Assembly (NCBI GenBank): GCA_027604005.1
Contig: JADGJT010000240.1
Span: forward strand, 1 to 33,882
Source of the DNA: Dinochytrium kinnereticum
Taxonomy: Eukaryota > Chytridiomycota > Chytridiomycetes > Chytridiales > Chytridiaceae
Direction: 5' to 3'
DNA: 33,882 nt
The notes below the pieces were generated by a model, which saw nothing but the letters and a program-made list of their open reading frames with translations, had not been told where the DNA came from and did not search any database. Shown piece after piece: positions 21,112 through 31,356 of this stretch. A program made the translations under genes and the position numbers. The stretch's first letter is position 1. Every line of letters starts with the position of its first letter.

Positions 21112-23604
21112 TCAAACCAGCCCCCCAATCTTTCTCCCGAAATCCTTATCACTTTTAGGCAACTTCGGCATTTTTTTCACATCCGCCCTCCTCCCTTTCC
21201 CCCGAATCGACATCGGATGCGCCTCAGTGTTAAACACGTATTCATCAAGTGGTATCAGGTCGTCATCCGCAAAAAGCCTTAAATGACCAAAAAAGACAAA
21301 TGTCAGAATATCCAGAATACAGAGCAAAAAAAGAGGGATAAAGGAAACTCTTACAAGAAAAGATACTTTAACGTCTCAGCGAGGAAAAAGCTCTCCATCC
21401 TATCCCGAGGTTGCCCGCTGTTCACGTTCTCCAGAGAGCGATAACCCGCCTTGGCCTTACAGTTTGACTCAAGGGCCGCGACGACCTTCCAGCCACGGTC
21501 ACGGTATTTCTGGTTATGGGTGTAGCGCCAGAGGTAGAAAAGCGATTCCACGTATTCAGGCCTGTATCCAAAGGAACGGGATTGCTTAGCTCTAGAATGT
21601 GCTCGAAAGACGAAAGATACCAACGAACAGCGAAGCCATTAAAAATCTTACTCACCGCAAAATATAATACCCGTGATAAGCTCCAAACCCATTGATCTGG
21701 AACGTCTCAGGTCCTAGCCCGCTCCCACTCGTCTCGTAAGACTTGAAACACGACTCTGTGATTTGCTCTCCAAGCTCCATCATTCTGGCCTTATCCAGTT
21801 TCTCAACATATAAAGCAGCCGTTGAGAATAGTCCTCCTGTATAGCAACCCTATTTTCGTCGGTGTGAGTAGAATGACTATACACAGAAAGAGACAGGTGG
21901 GACTGGATCAACTTACAAGGTGAGGGAAGAACGATTCATACTGAAACTCGGACTTGCCACTCCGAATATACTCCACCGCATCAGGGATGAAGAGATGATC
22001 GCCACTTCCTTTACGGACCATCTTCTTATCCAATGCCTGGATTGAAGATGATATTGTGAGATGAAAGAGCAACTGCAGTATCTACACTTACATCAGCAGC
22101 ATCTTCAAACATCTTCAGATAGCGCTTATCCTGAGTAGATATGTAAAGCTTCAAAAGGTATTCGTAGTACGAATCCGACTCCCCTCCGACACCATAATCA
22201 TACGAAGAGTCTTAAAACAAAAAAACAAACATCACAATAAATACGCACTTTAATGAGAGAATACAAGGAAAGGGGGAAAAACGAAGCAAGCAAAAACAGA
22301 AGGTGTCATGGGGATTATATAGCAAATTCAACTCACATCCCGAGACGTCCAGAGTCTCCGCACTAAACCTCTTCTTAACCAAACCTTTTGTCGGCCATTT
22401 CATGGATTCAAGCTGTTCATAAACAAATAATGCCTACAAAAATTGGTTTGCATTTTTTATAGATAGGCAGGCATCCGGTAAAAAGAATTTACCTTCTGCG
22501 CATAGGCTTTGTTCCCTGTCACGTCAGTCATATACTGCCACTCAAGCTGTATCGTTCCAATCTCTGACAACAAGACAATATCAGTTTGGCCGTTGAAGTT
22601 TGCGGCACTTTTCCTATTAAAATGCAAAGAGAGAATAGCGAAACGTTAGAGAAGCCGATACAAAAGAAACCTTAAAGATACAATACCGAAAAAAGAAAGG
22701 GAAAGAAAAGATATAAAGAAAAAAGAGCGACTAAAAGCATGCAAATGGGATTCAGCATCTAGCTTTAAAAAAAACCACTCACTGAACAACATTAACATAA
22801 TTGAGCGGAAACCCTGTTGGCGTCTCAAAAGCCACCAAAAACTTGTCCACTACTTCCTTTGCCTTCTTCAAAAACCTCTCATCCCCATCCATCTCCCAAG
22901 CCCCAATCAATCCTCCAACAATCCTAATAGTCGTCTCAAACACATTCACACCTTTATCAACACCACTGATATCAAGTTTTTCCAAGACAAGTTGTTTAGC
23001 CTCCTTGTATTCTGTCGTCAAGTTCATGATGTAGAGTGTGTCGAGGGCGTCCACAGGAGTTGAGAGGAGGGAGTGGTGGGCGTACCAGTTTCGGGGTGTC
23101 GCGGAGATGGGGTGGACTTCGTCTGCTCCCCAGGCGTAGGTTTTGTAACCGGTCCAGGCATGAAGCATCATCTTTTCATTGATAACAAACACAGATCGTT
23201 GATGGTTCATTTAAAGATGGAATGAGGGATAAATATTCTTTAGTAGGAACTCCACGCTAATGGGGAATAATAGAACAAAAGGACAAAACTATCCCACTCA
23301 AACTCACCTCCTTCACCTTCTCCATCTTCTCAACATCTCTCCCTCCACCCTTCTTCTCCTTCCCCTTCCCCTTCCCCTTCCCAGCCTCAACGATCTCCTT
23401 AACAGTCTTAACCTCCCCCTTTCCATCCCCGTTCTCATCAGCAACGCTCTCACCCTCACCCTCACTTCCGGCAAACGCCCCATTGGCCAGCTCCTCCAAA
23501 CTGGCTTGCGGACCCGCAGAGAGGTAAAGCTGCATGATCGACACAAGAGCTATGAGAATAATGGCCAGGACCAAGACGGTTCTGAATCGTGGTGCTCTGA
23601 TCAT
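21112..23604 (-). CDS. GH47 mannosyl-oligosaccharide alpha-1,2-mannosidase
   Basis: Nine exons in transcript order: 23308-23604, 22783-23171, 22493-22613, 22337-22433, 22092-22210, 21917-22036, 21656-21849, 21355-21561, 21112-21277; 569 residues. It is a type II membrane protein: a short cytosolic end (MIRAPRFRT), one anchor (VLVLAIILIALVSIMQLYL), a Lys/Gly-rich stem to about residue 99, then the (alpha/alpha)7 catalytic domain (AWTGYKTYAWGADEVHP onward). The expected acidic residues are present: Glu178 (NVFETTIRIVGG), Asp314 (GGESDSYYEYLLK) and Glu448 (RPEYVESLFYLW). Thr532 in FNTEAHP is the calcium ligand. The structural disulfide cysteines are in GCYTGG and ESCFKSYET. Spacings agree with the human ER enzyme. 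It trims alpha-1,2 mannoses from N-glycans in the ER or Golgi. Whether it is the ER (Mns1) or Golgi type cannot be told from motifs. Confidence 0.93.
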
Positions 23605-24065
23605 GGTTGGCTGGGTGATAATCCTTATTCTTTCAGTCGATTTGAGGACAGCGATGGCCCTCAACGGCCTCGCAAGATATCAACGCAGCAGCTGGCCAAC
23701 CGGCAAGCAAAGAGGAAGAGGACCAGCGGAGCGTCACTGGAGTTCTGGGTATGAATCCTCTTTCCGTCAGGGGCAAGACGAGGTCCAAAAGCAAGGTGCC
23801 GCGTCCAGAGTACGGCAACACAAGATTTGCCTTCTAGACGAGTGCCCAACAACACACTCGACGCCTTGAGGCATGCCGGGTTTTATTTATTTGCGGAATC
23901 TGTGAAGCGAGCGTCCCTCCCCATCAAGCCATTGCTGGGTAAAGCAACGGCTTCCTGTCTCTAACCATCACACTCCAAACATCAGGCACTCAAGCCCGAG
24001 ATCATCTCTTAAATCACAAAAAAAGGGAAGAACAAAACAAAAAATAAAAAGTGGTGGGTTCACGC
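23605..24065. other. intergenic, promoter of the mannosidase
   Basis: Lies between the 3' end of the uS15m gene and the start of the mannosidase gene, both on the minus strand. The mannosidase frame stays open to 23664, but that extension would put 20 residues before the membrane anchor and is not preferred. No other feature is seen. Confidence 0.5.
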
Positions 24066-25659
24066 TCAAATGCTATCCGGTTCGATGCCAAGAGCGTGGC
24101 AAGTCTCAACAAATCGAGGCAGGTTCTAAGGATAAAGATAGTTTAAAAAAAAATATTTCAGAGTAAGAGACGACATCAAATGAACGGTCGGAAAATAAAA
24201 TGGCAACGGTCTGGAATGGCAGAACATGACGTATGGGGATCAATAGACTCTACCTTTCGCCTGAGGTATTTTAGCATGTTGGTACGCTTGGAAAGAACCT
24301 TCTGGAGCTGCCGTTTAGTGGACATGTCCTTTCGGAACTTTTCGAGATGGCTCTTCATGGCTTCGATTTTGACGGTAAAGATGGCCGCTACATACGAGAA
24401 GAGCAAATGAAGAGGGGGTAGAACAGAATCGCCATCCAAACAAAAAAGATTCGAGTCAAAAGTCGATGGGGAAGGGTTGGAAAGGGAAGGGAAGGAAAAG
24501 AGTGAGTCGCTCAAACATATGAACTGAGGAAAGAAGAAGAAAAAAAGTGACAAAAACAAAAAAACAAATCAAACCCACCTTGAACCTCTGGGCTCCCCGT
24601 ATCGAAAGGCCTCCTTCCAAACACCTCCACCATCCGCGCCCGATTCCACCGATGTGTCCCCTTCATTCCAGAATTCTCCAAAGCCGTCAATCTCCTAACC
24701 ATCTCCGCCTGCTCCTCAACGTCCTCTCTCTTCTTCCCACTCCCCAGTCTGCTACCAACACCGTCCTCACCCCAAATCATCCCCGCCAAAGCCTTTGGAG
24801 CCTCCCCAAACAAAAATCCAGCATCCTGATCCGTGATGCCAAAATCAAACGCCGACCCCGAAGACGTCGTTGGGACCTTTGGCTGGGCTGGACCGTGGGC
24901 CGAGATGAGTTTTTTGGGAACCCGGACGGCTTGAGGAGGGGTGGTGAATTGTGCTGGGTCTGGGAGAGTCAGTCGCGTGTCTGGACCAGTGTTGCGGTCA
25001 TTCTGATCAAGGGCTTCGAAGTGAATGGCTTTAATGGATCTCATGGACCGTGATGAGGTTGATGCATCACCCGTTGAGATCTCCTGCCCCGCCTCAGCCT
25101 CACGTTTCTTTAAAGCCTCCAAAGTCCCCATCAAATCGTAAGGTTTGATAGCCTCAGGTTGCGGATTCCCTGGTCCCGCGAGTAATGGCAGCACCCGGGG
25201 TTTTGATGGAGCCGGATGAGCGGCATCATAAGGGGGGTTGAGAGACGCTGAAGCATAATGCGCGAATAAAGTCCGTTCCTTTGCCTTCCTTCTCATCTGA
25301 ACAATCTGATTCGGTAGAGCCTCTTTCACCACCTTCTTTGATTTGCTACCCTTCCCTTCCGTCGTCGTAGCCGTCGTCTCCTCCCCACTCTTTCTCTTAT
25401 TCTTCCGCTTCAGAATCCGGTTCGCGAGGATCGTCTCCCGCTTCTCCTGCCGTTCCTGACGGCGTCGGTTGGTTGCCACATACAGCGCTGGGAAGCGTGA
25501 GTGGGGGAGGGGGGTCGTGTGGAATGGACGGAAAGGCTGGATGGGGGAGGCGGTGTGTGGGGCATGGGGTTTGCATGCACCAAGAGCTGTGAGCAGCAGG
25601 AAGGATCGTCCTGCGATGGCCGTTGCTGCTGCAGAGGTTGATGGGCAGCGGGGCAGCAT
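24066..25659 (-). CDS. mitochondrial small-subunit ribosomal protein uS15m
   Basis: Three exons, 24579-25659, 24254-24387 and 24066-24125 (transcript order), give 424 residues. The C-terminal part (about 340-424) is an S15 domain split by both introns: RPFDTGSPEVQ, AAIFTVKIEAMKSHLEKF, RKDMSTKRQLQKVLSKRTNM, LKYLRRK, LPRFVETCHALGIEPDSI. The first part is a mitochondrial presequence (MLPRCPSTSAAATAIAGRSF and FRPFHTTPLPHSR). It is followed by a very basic stretch and a long linker, an extension of over 300 residues beyond the 89-residue bacterial S15. Large N-terminal extensions are known in fungal mitochondrial uS15 (Mrps28 of yeast). The protein binds the central domain of the mitochondrial 15S/12S-type rRNA. 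Its start lies 170 bp from that of the divergent small membrane protein, so the two may share a promoter. Confidence 0.93.
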
Positions 25660-25829
25660 GGTTTCGTTTTTTTCTGGGGGCAGAAAACTGAAAAAAAACA
25701 CGAAAATTCCGATCAAAGTGCTAAACGGACAGCACTTGGTTCGCCTTGAATCCAAATCCCTCCCTCCCTCCACCCACCCTCATACCGTCGGGCAGCTTCA
25801 TCCTCGCTCGACTGCACGCATCGCTCGCT
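25660..25829. promoter_or_regulatory. short bidirectional promoter, uS15m / small membrane protein
   Basis: Only 170 bases separate the two divergent start codons, so the promoters must overlap. The region has a pyrimidine-rich CTCCCTCCCTCCACCCACCC stretch near 25768-25787 but no clear TATA box. Confidence 0.55.
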
Positions 25830-26533
25830 ATGCCCGACCAGGACGAAGCTCCATGGCCCCTTGCCCTGGGCCACCCCCCCTCTTACTTTGAAGAAAAGCT
25901 TGAAAAGGCTGAACGGGAAGCTCGGATCACTGGGTTCTTCATTGGGATAATAGGTATACTTCGTTTTTTTATTTGGAAGGGTGGGGTGGAGGGGGGCGCA
26001 TTCTTTGTTGTTGGCTGGATTTATTTTGGTTTTTTGGTTGGGTCAGCCCAAAAAGGTTTCTTTTTGTCCTTTACTATTTTTTGTTTTGTTGTTGCTTCTA
26101 TTATTTGTATCGGGTTGTTTTTTGTAGTGGAGAAACGCTTCTTTTTTTTTTATTCTGGGGGGGGGGGGGGCGCACTTGCCGAAAAAAAGATGGGATGTTC
26201 CCGCTAACTCTGTTCAAACAACCACCCAGGCTTCGCAGCCGGCGCAGGCGCCTACTTGATCGCAAAACGTCAAAACGTCACCATAAACGCGAGACCACTG
26301 AATATGTACCACGCTGGTATCGTCACCTCCCGTAAGTCCCATCTCACCCTGCACGTTCGCGTTCCTTTTTTTCTTCTTCCAAATCTAAAACTCAACCATT
26401 GCCAGTCGCCGGTCTCTGCTCCTCGCAACTTGGAACACATTACAGCTTTCTGGTTAAGCACCAGGATATTAATGAGCAGAGGAGGAGGGAGGCGTCTTTG
26501 AGGGCTGAGTATAGGAAGAAGATGGCTTTGTAA
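25830..26533 (+). CDS. small two-TM protein, 117 residues, unknown
   Basis: Exons 25830-25953, 26230-26331 and 26406-26533 join in phase 1 with donors GTATAC and GTAAGT and CAG acceptors. The start MPDQDEAPWP is the first ATG of the frame that gives a coherent product. A charged amphipathic helix (SYFEEKLEKAEREAR) leads into a Gly/Ala-rich membrane segment (about 33-55, ITGFFIGIIGGFAAGAGAYL). A short polar loop (AKRQNVTINARPL) and a second hydrophobic segment (about 70-90) follow, then a basic tail (EQRRREASLRAEYRKKMAL). The topology recalls small mitochondrial inner-membrane proteins such as OCIA-domain or NDUFC2-like subunits, but no diagnostic motif is present and I make no assignment. The pairing with uS15m on a shared promoter fits a mitochondrial role weakly. 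Confidence 0.75.
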
Positions 26534-27311
26534 TTTTTTTTATAATTTTTTTTTCTTCTTGCTTCTTGGTTTGCGGAGGAGTTACATTATTTTTTCCTTT
26601 TGGGGGGGTAGGCGGGTTGGTTGTTTGATGCCGGTTATAGGTGGTGCTGGATATTGTTTCAGATTAGCTTCGGTTTGAATGGATTTCGTGTACCCATTTT
26701 TGGCGAAGGGCGGGGTAGGAAAGCGGATGAAGTTGGGTTTTGGCTTCTTGGTTTTTGGTTTGATGCCGGGGTTGTTCGTCTTGTTTTTTCTTTCTTCTCT
26801 TTTCTTTTATATTTTCCTTATTCTTCGATTCTCCATTCCTGACATTAGATTCTCGTTTCTGAAGAGTCTTTTACCCTCCTCTTCTTTTCTTTGGCTCTTA
26901 ATCATCGTTTGTCATTATGTACATAAAAATCTCGCGTGGATTTACGACCCTTTTTCTTTATAACCACAGCCAAAAACCATTGTCTCCACCCCTCATCATG
27001 GTGAGGATTGGCAGGCAAGCCATATTTATTCTCTTCATCCTTTATCTATAGAAATAAATAAAATCACAAAAAAAAAGGAACCCCAACACAACCCAACCCA
27101 ACTCCCCCACCCCCCGAAAAGTAAACTAATGATAAAAATGGTATCAATCAACCGTCAAACTCAAAAGATCGCGCATGTGGTAATCCACCCAGAAAAAATT
27201 CACCAACCATCCACGGTATCAATCAACCGTCCAACTCGTCAGCAGAGTCATGCTCCAAAAAAAATTTTCTTCAACACCCCGCTCATCCCAACCCGTTTGA
27301 TAAAACAAAAA
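26534..27311. other. convergent intergenic region
   Basis: Between two converging genes, so it contains two 3' UTRs. It is T-rich on the plus strand up to about 26960 and C/A-rich afterwards. A 17-bp direct repeat (27140-27156 and 27215-27231) lies in the second half. No gene is seen. Confidence 0.5.
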
Positions 27312-30300
27312 TCAATACCCCCTCTTCCCAAGCAACCCATCTCCAGCTCGATATCCCCCCCGTCTCCCACCCGCACCGAGATCCCACCCACGTCTCCCAG
27401 CCTCCCCCACCCGTTGCATCGACTCGATGACGGCGATGAAGGCGATGGAGGCTAACGCCGAGATAAGAAAGATGACGTCGAACCAGCGGGTGTAGTAGTC
27501 AAAGGAGATATTGCCGAGGACGGTGGTGATCATTGTGCTGCGGTTGTTGTTGTTTTAGGTGGTTGTTTGTTTTTTTTTTTTGGAAAGAGTGGTGAGGGTG
27601 TAGGGTAGGTTGGTTAATGCAATTGCTTCGTGGAAGGGAGAGGGGGTAGGGAGAAGGGTAGGAAATTGGTACAGGTAGGGATGGTAGGTCGGGGTCTGAG
27701 GTGAAGAAGAGTGGAAGGAGAGAGGAAAGAGACGGGGATGATGAAGGACGAAGGTAAAGGGGAGGAACCACTGACCGGTATTGAGGGGGAAGGTTCATGC
27801 GCATCATGAGAACTGTGGAGATAAAGTACATTCCCATGAGATGAGTAAGGAAGAGGATAATGTTGTCGGTAGATATGGACCCAGAAACCTGTCTAAACAC
27901 CTGGGCGTGCCAAAAAGAACAAAAAACAAAACCAAAAAAATTAGTTAACCAACGTAACGAAATGGCGAGAAAAGAATAATAAAATAAAAAAATAAACGAC
28001 TCGGTCCAATCTTCCCAAAATTCACCACTGCTATGTTCTACCCCCCCCGCCACTTGCTTCATGTTAATGTCAAGCAGCAGAAGCCAGATCAATAACATGT
28101 AGGCTTAAATGGATGCGATTACTTCGCAGTTACTTCAAATTATTACCCAAGCGCATTCCAGTGGTATCTAAAAATACGAGTCTGGCGCAAGGCCAAGGAG
28201 TTGCTAAACGCTCGAGTGGTCTTTAACGCGTATGGGCAACAATCGCAACTGTGAAGTGTCACTTGCATACGGGCATGTATATCATTGCTCTGCTTCCGCT
28301 GCTTGGCTTTGAAATCACGCAAGGACTCTACCCCCTCTGAAACATCTAACTAAAAGAGAAAAAAAACATCAACAAACCTTCACAAACTGCACCAACACCC
28401 CCCGAATGGAGAACACGACCAACACCCCCACAAATACAAACGACATCTGCTGCGACACCTCATCCACATCCAGCCCGTAGCCCAATCGATGCACCGCAAG
28501 GTTCACCGTGTGGGTCACCGGGTCTATCCCACCCTTACGATGGAGGGCGAGATTCAGGAGTGACTAATTATTGTTTGTTTGTTTGTTTTTTTTGTCGTTG
28601 TTTTTAGGGGAAAGGGTGGAGTTTGGTGAGGATGAGAAAAGAAAGGAAGGGAGAGAAGGAGGGGGAGGACGTACGGTGATGATTTTGTAGACGCAGTAGA
28701 TGGAGAAGAAGTATCCGGCAATGTTGAAGAGTTTTCCTTTCGTGGTTTTGGAGTCGAGGAAGCGGGTCTGATTAAGGGGTGATTAAACGAGGAGGAAGAA
28801 GTTTCATGAGACATGATTTCATTTATTTAATTTTTTTTTTATTTTGTGGGAAGGCGCAGGACAGATTGGGTATAAAGGGCGGTAAAGGGAAGACCGGTAC
28901 CCGTTCGACTTGGAGAGACTCGAGATGGGATTGCATTTTCGCGCTTAACGTTTCCAGAGCTTTGATCTCGGTGTTCAGGGAGGAGAATTCTGATTGTTTC
29001 ATGTTGGAGATTCGGGTTAGTGGTGAGAATGGTGTCAACAACTAGTTTTGACAACAAAAGCAGAAAATATTCAATATGCAATATTTTCGAAATAACGAAA
29101 AACTAAAGAAGTAAAGGAACGAGAAAAGGAAATAAAGGGGGGGGGAAATTTGAAAAACAATGTGTATCGGAAGGTCTGAATAGGCGCAATTGGGATTCTT
29201 ACCATCCACCAATCCCATAGAGAGACTTGACGAGACGCTCGAGACCATTCGACGCACAAACCCCGAGGTCCCACCCTTTTCCAAGCCAAAGAAGTGAAAA
29301 ACCAAAAACCAGCAAAGGTAAGCAAAAATCGCACCTCAAAACAAACCCCACGAGCTCCGCCCACCTCCTCCATAAAAAAAAACGAAGACAAAAGTAAGAC
29401 AGCGCACACCCACCTCAGACCCCCACTCCCCGCCTCTCCCACCCCCACCCCCCTTCCGCTTTAAAACCTCCGCAAGCTTCCTCCTCTTCTCGATGATCAG
29501 ATCCTGGGTACCCTCTAGCTCCCGCTCCGCACTGCGAACATGCTCCGCCGTTACGCCTTTCAGGAAGAAAAAGAGTGAGGTGTAGGGGGTATTGACGGCT
29601 CCGAAACCAGAGAGGATAGCCATGAGCGTCACGCCCACTACTCCTACCCTTGATAGACTTTGCTCGATGGAGAAAAGCCCTTGTTTGTTTTTTTATCATT
29701 GCATGGAATGTGAAGGGGCATTTTTTAGTTTTAGTTAAGAAAGGCGAGAAAAATAGGTTCTTTTTCTCACTCACATAAATGAATCCAGGATCTCGGTCTC
29801 TCGACAAACCCGTCGCCGATCCTCCACATGACGAAAAGGTAGATGGCCAGACACCCGAACGAGATCTGAAACCGGTTTCTCCGAACCCAGTCTACAAAAA
29901 GAAAGAAAGAAAATCATCGGTATATGAAGTGGATACGGAGTAATGGGGGTAGGATAAGGTTCGAGTTGTTAATTTTTTGTTTGTGTTGGTGGATAGAAAG
30001 AGTAAAAAAGGGTAAAGGATGGAAGAGCGTGGAAAGGAGGACGTAACCTACTGTTTGAGGCATCTTCAAAGATAATGAAGAATTGGAGAAAGGGCAGACA
30101 GATCAGGACGTTAAACAGCGCGAGGTGGAGATGGATCCTCCAGAATAGTAGACGTGAACTGGTCCGTCAGGGAATGAGAATATGTTAGAAGCCAGGTCAT
30201 GTTGAAAATAAGAGTGTGAATGCCATGGTGTGTCGAGATTTGATAGTATGTAAAATGTTGTGTAAACAAGTCGAGGAAAAAATAATTAAAATGTTACGTA

Positions 30301-31085
30301 TAGCTCGCTGCGCTCGCCCGAAAAGAAAGTAAATTAAAATAAAGGATTGCTCGCCCCGCTCGCGTTAGGATGAAGATAAAACGTGTATAGCTGGCTCCGC
30401 TCCTGAGTAGAAAAGGCAAAATGTGTATTGCTCGCTTCCCTCGCCAGAAAATAAAACAAAATAGACGTGGCAATGCTTATAGTTCGCTTCGCTCGCGGGA
30501 AGATGAAAAAAGAATGTATAGCTCGCTTCGCTCATAAGAGATCTTGCTCCGCTCGCGGGAAAATAAATAAATGTATAGCTCGCTTCGCTCGCGGGAAAAT
30601 AAATGAAACATGAATAGCTCGGTTCGCTCACAAGAGATCTTGCTCAGACGGCGTAAAAATAAAATAAAGCATGTAAAGCTCGCAAGAGATCTCGCTCCAC
30701 GAGCTGGAAAATAAAAAAGATGTGAAAAGCTCGCTTCGCTCGCAAGAGGTATCACTTTGATCGCGGGAAAATAAATAAAACAGGTATAGCTCGCTTCGCT
30801 CGCAGGAGATCTCGCCACCGCTCAGAATTACCTCTCCTGCACCCCGCCAAGAATATCAAACGAGATGAGCTCAAAAAGCGTGCAAGAGGATGCAAAGGTC
30901 CCACAAAAGGCGAGCCTGGCCAGCGGCCGAACACCGGCCGCGGCAGCGACGCCCCCTCTCCCTCCTCTTGTGTGTGGGTGGACGGCGCCTCCGGCGGTCT
31001 CAATGTAGGAGCTGAACAGGATCTGTGCAATGTAGAAGAAGAATGCTTGGGAGACGGTCAGGAAGAGGCCGGAGAGGAGGGGCAT
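27312..31085 (-). CDS. Golgi pH regulator / GPR89-like anion channel (GPHR)
   Basis: Ten exons in transcript order: 30832-31085, 30052-30158, 29775-29891, 29414-29679, 29203-29275, 28901-28989, 28675-28767, 28378-28563, 27776-27900, 27312-27537; 511 residues, all phases consistent. The reading follows GPR89/GPHR closely: CTLFELISFDILGG, LFSIEQSLSRVGVVGVTLMA, ILSGFGAVNTPYTSLFFFL, a coiled loop (EIKALETLSAKMQSHLESL), KGKLFNIAGYFFSIYCVYK, IDPVTHTVNLAV, MSFVFVGVLVVFSIRGVL, LTHLMGMYFISTVLMMRMN and YYTRWFDVIFLISALASI. The family has about nine membrane spans; it is a Golgi anion channel needed for luminal acidification, and the plant homologues GTG1/2 bind abscisic acid. Unusual are a Gly-rich insertion after the first span and a Gly-rich patch (KGGGGGRGGEWGSE) in the cytosolic loop. 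Intron 1 (30159-30830) is by far the longest and is filled by a repeat array. Confidence 0.93.
30297..30830 (-). repeat. degenerate intronic repeat array in GPHR intron 1
   Basis: About fourteen degenerate copies fill some 530 bases of the intron. In the sense of the host gene the core is GCGAGCGAAGCGAGC followed by TAT and an A/T-rich spacer such as TTTATTTATTTTCCC. Alternate copies are preceded by an AGATCTC block. Exact cores lie at 30578-30592, 30729-30743 and 30789-30803, and a one-base variant at 30482-30496. The copy next to the exon reaches the splice donor itself. The array explains several low-complexity open frames here, which I do not call genes. Confidence 0.9.
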
Positions 31086-31356
31086 GGTGCCGAGTTCTTT
31101 GATTGTCCTGGCTTGAGGGGTGGTGGTGGAATGGTGTTGCTGGTGAGGATGTTGAGGAAGGGAAACGTGTGCGGATGGGGTGCTGCTGGATGGATGGATG
31201 GATGGATGGATTCTTATTATTGTCCATGGTATTTATTCGTGAAGGTACATACCAACAACCATCGTTTGTTTCTACCATTCCACCGAGCACAATAATACCT
31301 GTGGGGTAAATACCTGCGACTGCTGACAAGAATTGAATTGTCACCACTTGAGCCAG
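31086..31356. promoter_or_regulatory. bidirectional promoter region, GPHR / RalGAP
   Basis: 271 bases between two divergent starts. Contains a TGGA tandem repeat (about six units) at 31187-31210. Long open frames occur on both strands here and over the first RalGAP exon, but they have no coherent protein and are set aside. Confidence 0.5.
31187..31210. repeat. (TGGA)n microsatellite
   Basis: Six tandem TGGA units in the divergent promoter region between GPHR and the RalGAP-like gene. Confidence 0.9.

Noticed and set aside
23260..23754. Leu/Pro-rich plus-strand frame of 164 residues
   Set aside because: Antisense of the Lys/Gly-rich stem exon of the mannosidase; no motif of its own.
30365..30818. 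Open frames with repeated Ser-Glu-Ala-Ser-Tyr units on the minus strand
   Set aside because: They are translations of the intronic repeat array inside GPHR intron 1 and have stops between copies.
30297..30830. CRISPR array
   Set aside because: The repeats are degenerate, spacers are not unique or of fixed length, and the array sits inside an intron of a nuclear fungal gene.
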